A DNA stretch of 64,000 bases, taken from assembly GCA_951394045.1 (NCBI GenBank), contig OX595991.1, positions 3,224,001-3,288,000 on the forward strand, in the 5' to 3' direction. The notes below the pieces were generated by a model. That model did not search any database. It was not told the origin of the DNA and worked only from the letters and a program-made list of their open reading frames with translations. Source of the DNA: Nitzschia sp. DOCU1 (taxonomy: Eukaryota > Bacillariophyta > Bacillariophyceae > Bacillariales > Bacillariaceae). The position numbers and the translations under genes were made by a program. Positions 1 to 9,723 of the stretch are shown here, one piece after another; the first letter of the stretch is position 1, and every line of letters starts with the position of its first letter.

Positions 1-105
1 TGAAGGAAGCCAATATTGGGGGTGTACGTGGACTCAGTCTCTGGAGAGCCCTCCAGATTCGGTTGAACCATGACGCTAGCTCCCTGAGGCAAACGGAGCC
101 GAAGC
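1..105 (-). CDS. Possible partial coding segment at window edge
   Basis: A minus-strand frame is open from about position 150 down to the left edge, and it looks more protein-like than random (it contains QPNLEGSPETESTYTPNIGF). A possible splice acceptor (ttcttccag) lies near 105. A second frame is also open here, so the reading frame is not certain. I do not recognise the product, and the gene would continue beyond the window. Confidence 0.2.
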
Positions 106-774
106 AGACCCTGGAAGAAAGTTGTTGGATGAAATGTTTGATTGTTGTGTTGGTGTTGGCGGAGGAATGATTCATGTGGTGGCGCCCTTCGGAACGGTAC
201 GTGCACTCCAAACTTGCGTTTTTGCGACTTGACGGTGCCGTTTGATCATATTTCTTTCCCGCAGTGCTACTCACCGTGTTCTTTCCTCCTTTTGCAGGCG
301 TCTGGCGTTGTTCTACAATACCAACATTTTCCAGAGCAACGATCCTGATCCGTGATCTCGACCCCGATTCCGATTCCGATTCTCCCCGCACACAAACAGC
401 CTGATCAACGCAACCGGTTTGTGGTTCCGGTTTTAAAACGTCCTCCACTCGCGTACGTGTCTCGTCGCGGAGAGTTTAAGTGTAACCTGTGCTGGTGCGT
501 GGAGAATTGGAATCGGCTACGCCGTCGAGTGAAGTGGATTGTTGTCTCTACCGGGCGGAGCAGCTGTGGCCCACCCCCTCCGAAATCGAACTGCTTTGAC
601 GTAGCGGTGGGGCTCAGTAACTTTTTGTGTGAGAACACAAAAACGAAGCCAAAAGTTCGATGAATAGATAGATGATAAATCTACCGGTAGAGAAGTAGCT
701 AGCTAGGTTGCATCGTTTCTCGCACGATACATAACATATTATTGCTCCGAACAAAATACGTTCTAGTCCTACTA
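106..774. other. Stretch without a recognised gene
   Basis: Several short open frames overlap on both strands, and a donor-like gtgagt lies on the minus strand near 275. None has a convincing start and a recognisable product. It may be the upstream exon and promoter of the edge gene, or debris of the ABCA locus to its right. Confidence 0.3.
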
Positions 775-897
775 TTATTTCAAATCGGTTCTTGGCGACG
801 CTTCCGTTTTGCGTATCATATTTTTCTTCGCAAACAGTGGTCCCGCACTCTTGTGCTTGAATTGGTGATGATCACTCTCGTCGTCTTCAGCAGGCAT
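775..897 (-). pseudogene. N-terminal fragment of a second ABCA-type copy
   Basis: A 40-codon minus-strand frame starts at ATG 897-895 and ends in TAA at 777-775. It begins MPAEDDESDHHQF and contains LFAKKNMIRK, which resembles the cytosolic start of ABCA transporters just before the first membrane helix. The first 13 codons lie in a 39-bp exact repeat also present at 3414-3452. The ATG is only 7 bp past the stop of the ABCA remnant at 905, so two copies were joined head to tail and this one breaks off. An intron after the fragment is possible, but I found no continuation. Confidence 0.45.
857..895. repeat. 39-bp exact direct repeat, copy 1
   Basis: Identical to 3414-3452. On the minus strand it encodes PAEDDESDHHQF. 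It marks the junctions of a roughly 2.56-kb tandem duplication of the truncated ABCA unit. Confidence 0.85.
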
Positions 898-904
898 TAT
901 CAAA

Positions 905-3470
905 TTAATGGTCGTTTGTGCCTAATTTGAGTTTCTCCGCTTCGGCAGCATGCATGTTGAAGACTTGTTCCAAAGAGGTCTGACTGACTCCATAGTCATC
1001 CAAAAGGAGACGTTCCTTGTTCGCTTCCAAACTGGCAAAGATACTCGAAATCTTCACGCCCTCCGAGTTGACTTCGTATCGGACCTTGGTATCCTGGCGC
1101 TCCCGGAAAATATGGAGGCATACGAAGTTACGATGTACTCCGCAATCTTTCGGATCCTCAACTCTACGGTCGCAAAGGCGGAGAGTTCGGCAAGGGTTAC
1201 TCCCGTCGGTGAAGTCGCACTCTTGTGAATATTGTAACCAATGGGATTCTGGTCGTTGATGACAGAAGATAGGTAGGTATCACCCGTCAATTCCTGCAGG
1301 GCCGCAACCGTCTGATCCAGATTGAAGAAAATGTCTTCCGTCTCTGGCACGACGCCCCCTTCTTCTGCTGTTTGCGCCCCGGAGCTATTCAAACGCCCTT
1401 GACCGAGCTTCGAAACTACCTCGACATAGTCAGGATCCGACCGTTCCACGAGCTTGCACTTCATCTCTATCTGGTATCCTTTGCCGAATTTGTTCTTGAG
1501 ATGCTGTGCCGATCCCAGAGCCCGGAGCCGCCCATTGGCCATGATGCCGATTCGAGGACACAAGGCCTCGCATTCTTCCATGCTGTGCGTCGTCAAAATG
1601 ATGCTGGTGCGTTCTTCAGGAGCGACGTTTCTCCCGGCAACCATGTTGCTTACCATTTCCCAAATCTCGCGTCGAGCCACGGGGTCCACTCCGGTCGAGC
1701 ACTCATCCAAAAAGACGATTTGAGGATCACCAATGGTAGCACATGCAAGACTCAAACGACGCTTCATTCCTCCACTGTAGTTTGCGGCCAAGCGATCGCT
1801 GTCGGATTCCGAAAGACCTACTTGGGCAAGCTTGGCAGAAGTCGCCTCCTTGACGAATTCCCTGGGAATCCCCTTGATCGTAGCGTAAAGCTCGACATGC
1901 TCTCTCCCGGTCATGTTGGCAAAGTGCGCATCGAACTGAGGACAGTATCCGACCCAACGACGGGTCTTTTCAGGCTCCCTTGATACGCTGGAGCCCGCCA
2001 GGGTCGCGTCGCCAGAAGTGGCGGGAAACTCGGCGGTCAGCATCTGCATAGTCGTCGTCTTTCCACTGCAAACACGAACGCAAGATTGTAAAGGGTGAGA
2101 GACAGAGACTCATGGTGCCTCGAGCCAAAAAGCGAGACTTCAAAACTTACGCCCCGTTCACGCCCAGTAAGCCAAAAACTTGGCCAGGCGGGATACCCAG
2201 AGATAAATTATTGACTGCCTTCTTTCCGTTGTCGTACGTCTTCGACAATTTGTCGCACACAATAATGTCGTTATTGGCGCCGCCGCTGCCAACACGCTCC
2301 TCCTCCGCCAATACGTCGCTGTCCTCAGCTAGTTCCGTCGTGATGTCACGATCCGACGATTTCGGCCACGAGCACGTCAGGCACCAAGTGAACTTCTTCC
2401 AGGCCGAAACAATACTTGGATTAGTGCTCCAGATATCGATCTGGATAGCAAGAATGACGTAAACCACCGACTCCCACCCCAAAAAGACCACGTCGTACAG
2501 CAACACTTCCTTGCTCCAAACGGTCGTCAAGCCGGGGTACAAGAACTTCACAAAGTCGATGTTGAGAGCAAAGTAGAGAGCGTGTCCGAGGCAGAAGCAA
2601 GGATGGAAGCGCAGAATCCAAGACAGGATGTTGGCAATATCCACCAGATTTTGCTTGGGTTCGTATGGGTCTCCCCCGATCAAGGTGAGAATAATGACTG
2701 TGACCGGCCCGCCCATTCCGATCAAAAATCCAGAGATAATCGAGATGACGTTACAGAGGGCCGGCGATTTGAAGAGATAGGTCAGGCAGTACGTGTATCC
2801 CGCGGCAGCGGGCCCGTAAAGAACCATGGCAGAAATCACCCCGCCAAGGACTCCAAACTCGGTCGTCGTGAAAGCATCAACCTTGAAGATGAAAAACATC
2901 GCCACGACGATCCAAAGAGGAAACTGGTAGTTGACAATGTCCCATAGGTACGTCGAAACCCAATATCCCGAAGGCTTGACTCCCGTCACAGTCTGCAAGT
3001 GCTTGGCCTTGGATTCGCGTTCCGCCACGATGAATGTTCCAAAGCTTCCGGCAATAAATGGGAAACTCAAAACTAGCAAAAACCATGCCGTGAAGGCATC
3101 TTCCGTCTTTGCGATGGATTTCTCAAAGTCGGTAAGCGGCAACGGGTGGATAGTGGTTTGGATTGTGAAGTCGTCCGTACCCAAAGCAGCTCGTGCGATA
3201 CCCTCGGTAGCCAAGGACATGTAGGTCGGTGTGACGTGCAATGCCGTAAAGTTGTATTGAATGAGATAGCCCAACCCAGTATGAGCTGGGCAGTCACTCG
3301 CATTGTTCAACAAAGTCTGGCCAAACGATTCTGCGAGCTCGCCAACGCTAGTACAATTTGCGAGCACGATTTCGTCGAACGAGCTACCATCCCCAAGGAT
3401 GCTTGTAGAATCGTTGAATTGGTGATGATCACTCTCGTCGTCTTCAGCAGGCTCAGCTCATTTGCCTTGG
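905..3470 (-). pseudogene. 5'-truncated, frameshifted ABCA-type ABC transporter
   Basis: This is the second membrane half and second nucleotide-binding domain of an ABCA transporter, a family of full-length lipid/sterol exporters. Exon 1 (down to 2151) carries an extracellular loop and about six hydrophobic helices. A GT-AG intron at 2150-2066 splits the Walker A motif, and splicing restores GVNGAGKTTT. The second exon has the signature YSGGMKRRLSLA, Walker B IVFLDECSTGVDP and H-loop TTHSMEECEAL. At the A-run 1107-1110 the frame slips: one frame stops at 1054, while the family-like C-terminus (including YEVNSEGVKISS and TSLEQVFNMHAAEAEK) continues in another frame to a TAA at 907-905. The first membrane half, the first ATP site and a start codon are missing. 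The open frame begins directly with the 13-residue N-terminal tag fused to an internal loop. It is probably a duplication remnant; the frameshift alone could be a sequencing error. Confidence 0.8.
3414..3452. repeat. 39-bp exact direct repeat, copy 2
   Basis: Identical to 857-895. Here the encoded tag is preceded by GAG instead of ATG and runs directly into an internal ABCA loop, so the copy has lost its start. Confidence 0.85.
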
Positions 3471-3620
3471 CGTCATCGTCATACTTTGGATCGCTACCGA
3501 TTGGGTCAGTTCTCGGCGACACTTCCTTTTTGCGCATCATGTACATCACTCTCTACTTTGTTGTCAGGTTCGGCTTGTTCGCTTCGTCGTCGTACTTTGG
3601 ATTGCAATCAATTGGGTGGA

Positions 3621-3815
3621 TACATCTCCTCGGAAACTTGAATCATATACCGAAAGGCGACGCGCAAGAACGAACGAACTTTGCTTCCCCGTCTCCTAAC
3701 CCCGTGTATTCTCCTCGTGGTGCAAAAGAATAGACATTACCAAGATCCAGCGTGGTATACAATAGAGGGGCTATGATGTCATTGCCCGAGACACCGTACA
3801 GTCGACTAATCCAAG
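3621..3815. repeat. Tandem duplication of about 195 bp, copy 1
   Basis: Nearly identical to 3915-4114, running from tacatctcctcggaaacttg to gtcgactaatccaag. The copies differ by a few substitutions and a small expansion of a cgaa run. No protein is evident. Confidence 0.85.
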
Positions 3816-3914
3816 GTCAGCTGGACCACAGCAACGTGGCCGCTCCTTGTTCCAAAGGAATGAGAGAGACGGATACCGGTCGGGCTCCCAATAATCGACA
3901 GGATCGACTGTAGA

Positions 3915-4114
3915 TACATCTCCTCGGAAACTTGAATCATATACCGAAAGGCGACGGGCAAGAACGAACGAACGAACTTTGCTCCCCCGTCTCCTAACCC
4001 AGTGTATTCTCCTCGTGGTGCAAAAGAATAGACATTACCAAGATCCAGCGTGGTATACAATAGAGGGGGGCATGATGTTTTTGCCCGAGACACCGTACAG
4101 TCGACTAATCCAAG
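3915..4114. repeat. Tandem duplication of about 200 bp, copy 2
   Basis: Second copy of the 3621-3815 unit, with an extra cgaa and a longer g run. The high identity implies a recent duplication compared with the decayed coding pieces around it. Confidence 0.85.
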
Positions 4115-4212
4115 ATCACTCTGTACTTGGTCGTCAGGTTCGGCTTGTTTGCTTCGTTGTCGTAATTTTGATCGCAGCCGATTGGGTCGATACATTTCCT
4201 CGGAAACTTCCC

Positions 4213-4649
4213 ACGGGCATCGGCCGCTCCTATGGTCGTACCATGCAGCATTTGGTCGTTGGATCGAGGGCAATGTTGGGCGGCGGCCAAGCATCCTTTG
4301 AATCCGGGCAGTGCTTGATCTTGCCAACGCTTACTACACCCCGTACCGCGTAGTCCGGAATCGCCAATTCTACCGACCCTTTGCCAAAAAAGTTACGAAA
4401 CGCCCAGCAAAGTCTCCACCAAGGTAGCATCTTTCACTTTTTGCGGCAAGTGCTCGTCATCTGCAAACACGTTGGTTGATTTGGGTTGGGCACCTTGCGA
4501 TCAACTTCTTCGGGTTGTAAGAGTCCACGTTGCACCATTTTGCGCTGATGCTCTTCAATTTTCTCTTAATCCCTTTGACGCGATTCCCGGTTGGATGTAA
4601 TGCCTTGTTCAACACACACAAGTCGCGCCGGACTGTTTAACCAACTTCT
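4213..4649. other. Debris with short open frames
   Basis: The minus strand has short open stretches, for example one containing FGKGSVELAIPDYAVRG near 4390 and one containing QRGLLQPEEVDRKVPNPNQP near 4530. They may be further remains of the rhodanese-type pseudogene just upstream on the same strand, but I could not match them to a family. Confidence 0.3.
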
Positions 4650-5470
4650 TTCATCCTTCCTTGTCGGTCAAGAAACGGTCGCAGCAAATCAAACTCGGCA
4701 CGCCAAAAGTAGAACAACGTCGTTTGCCCCAATATATATCCTTTGACAAGCCTTGTACTTGCCCTTGGCAATGGCCTCGCCATTTTCCTTCTGCAAACTC
4801 TGTCGACTTGCGCATTTTAGGATCTAACCGCAGGGGTCCATGGGTGTCCTTCGTCGCCGACGACAATGTCGCCTCCTTCCTGTTGGGCGGAACAACTCGC
4901 CCAATAGCTGCTTCATAATGATTCCATACATCAATAATCATAGTATTGGACTCGGCTAATTTGGCATGGTAGTCTTTGGGTTCCCAATGCGTTCCTTGAA
5001 TTTCGCAATCGGGCACGGCGTGGAACCTGCCAATCCATAATGAACCAATTCCACGTCTTTGAAGCTTTGAGACTGGGAATCTTTCGCGCCAACAACAAGT
5101 CATTAGTCAATTTGAATTCGTTCGATTCAAATTCCGTCGGCCATAAGTTCATAGTGTCGTACAATACTCGACAATCGCACCGTGCGTTGCCGTCAAGGTA
5201 CACTTCAATCCTTCCTTGGCAACACGCATACGTCCTGTCACACCAAGTCGAGTACCGACTTGCTGTAGTATCTTGAGCATGAAATGATAGGTGGCCTCGT
5301 TCCAAATAAGTTCAACGTGTTGAGAACAGACACCCCGTGTTCGGTAGACATGTTGAGAATTTCGTCGGCATATTCCGCCAGATTGGCGACTAGTTCAGAT
5401 TTCTGGCCGTAAGTGCCGAGACCCCGAAATCTTATCTCGTCCCTGAGTTTGGCGGCTATAACTTCGGAAC
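4650..5470 (-). pseudogene. Broken SAP + rhodanese/UPF0176 (TrhO-like) gene
   Basis: Pieces in several minus-strand frames line up in the order expected of one protein. First comes a SAP-like helix-extended-loop-helix (LRDEIRFRGLGTYGQKSELV, about 5440-5380). Then comes the UPF0176 N-terminal domain (LGVTGRMRVAKEGLKCTLTA, about 5255-5195). Then a rhodanese start follows (GTHWEPKDYHAKL, TMIIDVWNHYEAAIG), and LRLDPKMRKSTEF near 4800. Known members are tRNA uridine-34 hydroxylases. Several frame changes and in-frame stops separate the pieces. The usual cysteine active-site loop is not seen in any frame. The SAP piece could be a second decayed gene. Confidence 0.6.
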
Positions 5471-7560
5471 AGTCTCGATCACAGATCTAGCTAGCCCCGC
5501 TGTTAGCCATCCGGCTGTTAGAAGACGACAACATCATTCTCTCAAAGGCTTTCGTCTCCAAGTTGATATGATCGGTTCTCGTCATCTTTTCGATTCGGTT
5601 CTTCGTCTTTCAGATCTTGGATTTCATCAAGGTTCGAGCCAATGGTAAGGTTACCACATCAGAGAACTACGATTTTTACCTGGTCGGTGGATTAACAGCC
5701 AGCATGTACGTTCCTTCGATCGGTATCCAGCAGATGGGTATGTACTCAAGCATTTTGGGAGCCGCTAAAGCTGTATGCCTCGCCACACTTGCAAGATCTT
5801 TCAAGTCCACGCCGGCTAGTAAGTCGTCCTCGTCATCCAGGCACGCTAATTTTTCGACGGCGAACGAGCAGCTCGTACAAGCGCCTCGAGATCGAGTCAT
5901 CGTCGTCGAAGACTTCTTGAGCCAAAGCATCGGCTGTCTCCCAGTTCTCCTTGGCACCGTGGTCTTGAATGGTATCGTCGACCCCCACAGTACTACCTTC
6001 TATTCCACCGCATCCATCCATTCATCATCCATTGGAACGGCTGCTTCGGCTTGCGACGATTCTTCTTCTGGCCGAGCTTGTTCCTCTTGTTGGACTAACT
6101 TATCGGTGGCTTTGACGAGCCCTCAATGCCTTATCTTTGAATGTCAGCGTAGAAATATCTTTCAAATCATCGAAAAATGTGACAGGTGCCTTCAATCTTT
6201 TCGTTTTCATGATGATGGTCGACCAATTTGGCGGTATACTGGAGCATGCTTTCATTACCACCCTCCCGAGTCTCGCTTTCCAAGACGATGCAAGGCGACA
6301 ACCAGTCCACAAACGATTGATACCGAATCATGAGATGCTCTTCGGCATCTTCATCTTCAATCCAATCTTGCCCAGATCGACTAGCCGTCACGATATTCGG
6401 GGGACAAGGCTCTTTATGTAGTTCGGTAGTCATTGTGAGAATATCGTCAGCTCGTCAAACCGCGCCCTAGTAATTGATATCTCGTAAGGTCCTTGCCACG
6501 CTTCGACCAAAGAGGGACATAACTCAAATATCACATATAATCCATATACAATTCTTCAGACTCTTCTTAATCTCAGAGAAGATCTGGATCTTGCCCAACG
6601 ATACCGCCGCCACAAATGCATTGATAAGCAGAGCTCTTTGGATATTACCTGGGAACTCTTCTAATGTCGGATGACTTTGAGGCCTTGCTTCGTTTCCGCG
6701 AAGCGAGTTCCGTGTGTACGGAACGTTGGCATCAAACAGGAAAACGGCAATCACAACCATACGCGAGCAACCGTGGTGCTCGAGCACATGATGCAAGCGT
6801 CGGATGTTTCAGGGAATCGTCGATAGGTTAAGGAAATGCATTTGACCTGTTTTCAGGTACAATAACGTCATTCCCTTGGCCCAGAAGTGGAGTAGAATAG
6901 CAACTAGACGGCAGCAGTCATTGTCATCGTCATCGTCCTCATGGTTCCCGCCAAAATGTCCAAGAATATCTTTGCTTTCTGCATGATGAGAGGGCATGTG
7001 TCCGTTCGGAACGGTCGAATGGGAAATCGAATGAGTCAATCCCTTCTGGGTCCGACTTCTGGCGGCCAGACCATCGGAGGGCTTTACGTTCAACGACCAT
7101 GGCACTATTTTGGAAGCAAGCCTGTGACAGCCCTTATTGCTTTCAGGCTTTGATTCATAGCTACGTGCATTATTCGAGACCTTCCTGAACAGACTTGAGC
7201 GGGTGGCATTGTCCAAATCCTTTTACAGCAGCTGACCTCGCTTCGTGAAATTTACGATTTGTCGATTTCAGGACTCAACAAATTGAGCCCGAAAAGAGCC
7301 CCAAAATCGACCCTTTTCTGGCTTTTCTCATTTCACAAGCCGTCTAGCTGAAATGACCGGGTGATCTCATAAACCTTGGCTTACGGCAATATTGAGGTTG
7401 TAATTGGAGGCGTTTTAGTCGCCGATAAGCCTTCCCACGCCTACGATCAAATTCAAGCCTTTGGGGGTTAATCGGGCCATGCACCGAATCATGGTTTTGG
7501 CAGTTTCTTTGGCGCTCGCCATCTTGGCGGCTGGCCAAGCATAGATTCATCATACTACTG
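5471..7560. other. Long stretch with only unrecognised or decayed frames
   Basis: No convincing gene. Candidate remnants are a minus-strand frame at 6433-6167 (88 aa, acidic, contains WIEDEDAEEHLMIRYQSF), one at 6796-6524 containing TLEEFPGNIQRALLINAF, and an antisense pair near 5617-6333. The 6433-6167 frame begins with a good ATG and could be the start of a gene that then breaks near 6160. I do not recognise any product. Confidence 0.35.
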
Positions 7561-7564
7561 GTGC

Positions 7565-8712
7565 TTTATGAACAATTACCGGGGTAAAAAGAGTCGGGAA
7601 TACGAGATGCGAAAATATCCCGCTTCCCTGGCCGGAAAGTTCCATGCACTTTGTTGTCCGAGAGCGTTTTAGCTGGGGTATCGGAGCTTTCAATAGGAAC
7701 ACGGGTTATCGTTACACATGCCTCGGGAGACTACTTCGGAGTAATAAGGTCTGTGGATGATACACAAGTGCACGTCCGGTTGGACCACGGCGAGCCCGAA
7801 GACTCAGAGAGCGGAGAAGATGACAGCGACACCGATGATCCAGAGAACGGAGAAGACGGCTGTGCTCCTGGCGACCCAGAGGAGGGAGAAGGCGGCGAAA
7901 AGTTGATACCCTTACCGAAGGACACTGTTCATAGAGACGCCAGTTGGGTCAAGAAACGTCTGTCGGAGCATCGATCGCTCCTAGACTTGCCTATCTTTCC
8001 GAGCTCTTTGGTGTTCAACGGCATTGTTTCGGATTTTATTGAGGAGGACTGGGAACCGAGATGCTACAAACTATTAAACTCGGTGATGAAACTTTTGAGA
8101 AACGTCATTACGCGCGTGCTGTCGGTTGACAAACGCCTGGTAAACCATCCACGGCTTGCCAAGTTACTGAAAACCCGAATGGGCGAGGGGGCGCAAGCAT
8201 TATTTGATTCCGCCCGTGCTGATCTTGCAAACTATTTGGAAAAGGAAAAGAAACCATACACACAGAACGACTATTTGACGGAAAACATCACCCGGCTAAG
8301 ATTGCAGTGGCTTCAAAGATCCATCTACCAATCTTTGGGTTTGGAAGGGGAATTTGACAAGAACGGCAATCTTTCAAAAACGCAAGTAAAGACCCCAATC
8401 GACGCCATCTTTAACAGGAATCGGAAAAAGTCACTGGACGATCACATGGCCGAAGACTTGCAGCATTGTCTCGATGCCTATGGTAAGGTGGCCTACAAGA
8501 GGTTTGCAGACGAAGTCCCAAAGATTTGCAAGGAGATTCTCGTGAACTATGCTAGGCATGCAGAAGCTTCACTTTCCATATTGCCTGACGAAGAAAAGCT
8601 GGACGAATTGATTTCAGTGTCAACGGAGTCACAAGAGAAATACAGATATCTTCGTGGAAAGGTTTCAGACCTTGAAGAAGGCTTGAGAACTATAGAAAGC
8701 CTATCATTTTAG
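7565..8712 (+). pseudogene. Truncated dynamin-like relic, C-terminal part only
   Basis: The frame 7651-8712 matches residues from about 430 to the end of the intact dynamin-like protein at 9724-12006. Shared blocks include HRSLLDLPIFP, KEKKPYTQNDYLTEN, RNRKKSLDDHMAEDLQH and YGKVAYKRFADEVPKICKEI. There is no ATG before the homologous region. Homology continues upstream in another frame (RKYPASLAGKFHALC, about 7590-7640), so a frameshift separates the two. The GTPase domain is absent. An acidic stretch of about 35 residues (DSESGEDDSDTDDPENGEDG) replaces the intact copy's linker. A product from an internal start is possible but would lack GTPase activity. Confidence 0.75.
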
Positions 8713-8771
8713 CTGTTGCACGGTGATGCGAATTCATCTATGAATCGGTCGATGCGGCATCCTCAGTTTAA

Positions 8772-9615
8772 GAGTCAGTCCAGGACTCAACCAGGCAAAA
8801 ACCGATGAAATAGCCTAACAAGGCCCTCCTCACCAACTGCTCCTCAATCGGTGCAAATTTGGGGATCGATAATGTAAGCTCTCCCCAGTTTCTCAATCAA
8901 GTTTGAGACTAATCGGACAACTAGTTGTTGAGATATCTTGAGTCGGCTGCGCCGGGTCCTTACCCGTAATAATGCTAAGTAAAATTTAATCGGATTGAAC
9001 TTCTAGCCCCATTGTGAGACCAATAATGCTCGTAGCAAGCTGAAAGACCTGTGCTTGTTGAGCCAGGAGATTCCTCTCGACGTTGTTTAGCTCAAAACTT
9101 GGTATGAGCGTCCTTAGTAGGCTGGTAGAGGTAGGAATGGGAGTACTATTTTCTACGTAATCTGCTGTAGGCCTATTTTATTGCACGGTATTCGACCTAA
9201 TCGACCACTAGTTGGAGGAGTCATTTCGGCTGTCCCCCCTTTCCTACCTCTACCGACCTACTAAGGACGCTCATACTAAGTTTTGAGCTAAACAACGTCA
9301 AGAGGAATCTCCTGGCTCAACAAGCACAGGTCTTACAGCGTGCTACAAGCCCTATTGGTCTCGCAATGGGGCTAGAAGTTCAATCCGATTAAATTTTACT
9401 TAGCATTATTACGGGTAAGGACCCGGCGCAGCCGACTCAAGATATCTCAACAACTAGTTGTCCGATTAGTCTCAAACTTGATTGAGAAACTGGGGAGAGC
9501 TTACATTATCGATCCCCAAATTTGCACCGATTGAGGAGCAGTTGGTGAGGAGGGCCTTGTTAGGCTATTTCATCGAAAAGGCGAAAAAATGCCTGGTTGA
9601 GTCCTGGACTGACTC
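8772..9615. mobile_element. 844-bp fold-back element between TTAA sites
   Basis: The left arm (8772-9141) and right arm (9238-9615) are near-perfect inverted copies of about 370 bp, with a 96-bp spacer. One 8-bp-scale indel lies near 8795/9585. The arms begin gagtcagtccaggactc and are flanked by TTAA at 8768-8771 and 9616-9619. TTAA duplication is typical of piggyBac-type insertion, so this may be a non-autonomous fold-back or MITE element. There is no coding capacity. The alternative is a local inverted duplication between the two inverted dynamin copies. The genes' own 3' flanks do not match, which favours an inserted element. Confidence 0.65.
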
Positions 9616-9723
9616 TTAAATGACAGTTACTAGAAACATTCATTACTACCTTACGTCGGTTGCAAAATGTCTACTTCCTACTGCATTTTGCGGGTTGAAT
9701 GAGGCCTTACTAGTGAACTCAGC

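Larger units (their letters stand above)
3471..4212 (-). repeat. Degenerate tandem pieces of an ABCA N-terminal segment
   Basis: On the minus strand a peptide of the form DPIGxDxxYDxxAxxx recurs three times: about 3460-3530, 3555-3640 and 4117-4210. One copy is preceded by MMRKKEVSPRTD, matching the RKTEASPRTD of the fragment at 775-897. The copies are broken by stops and shifted frames. They look like remnants of repeated unequal exchange at the ABCA locus. Confidence 0.55.
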
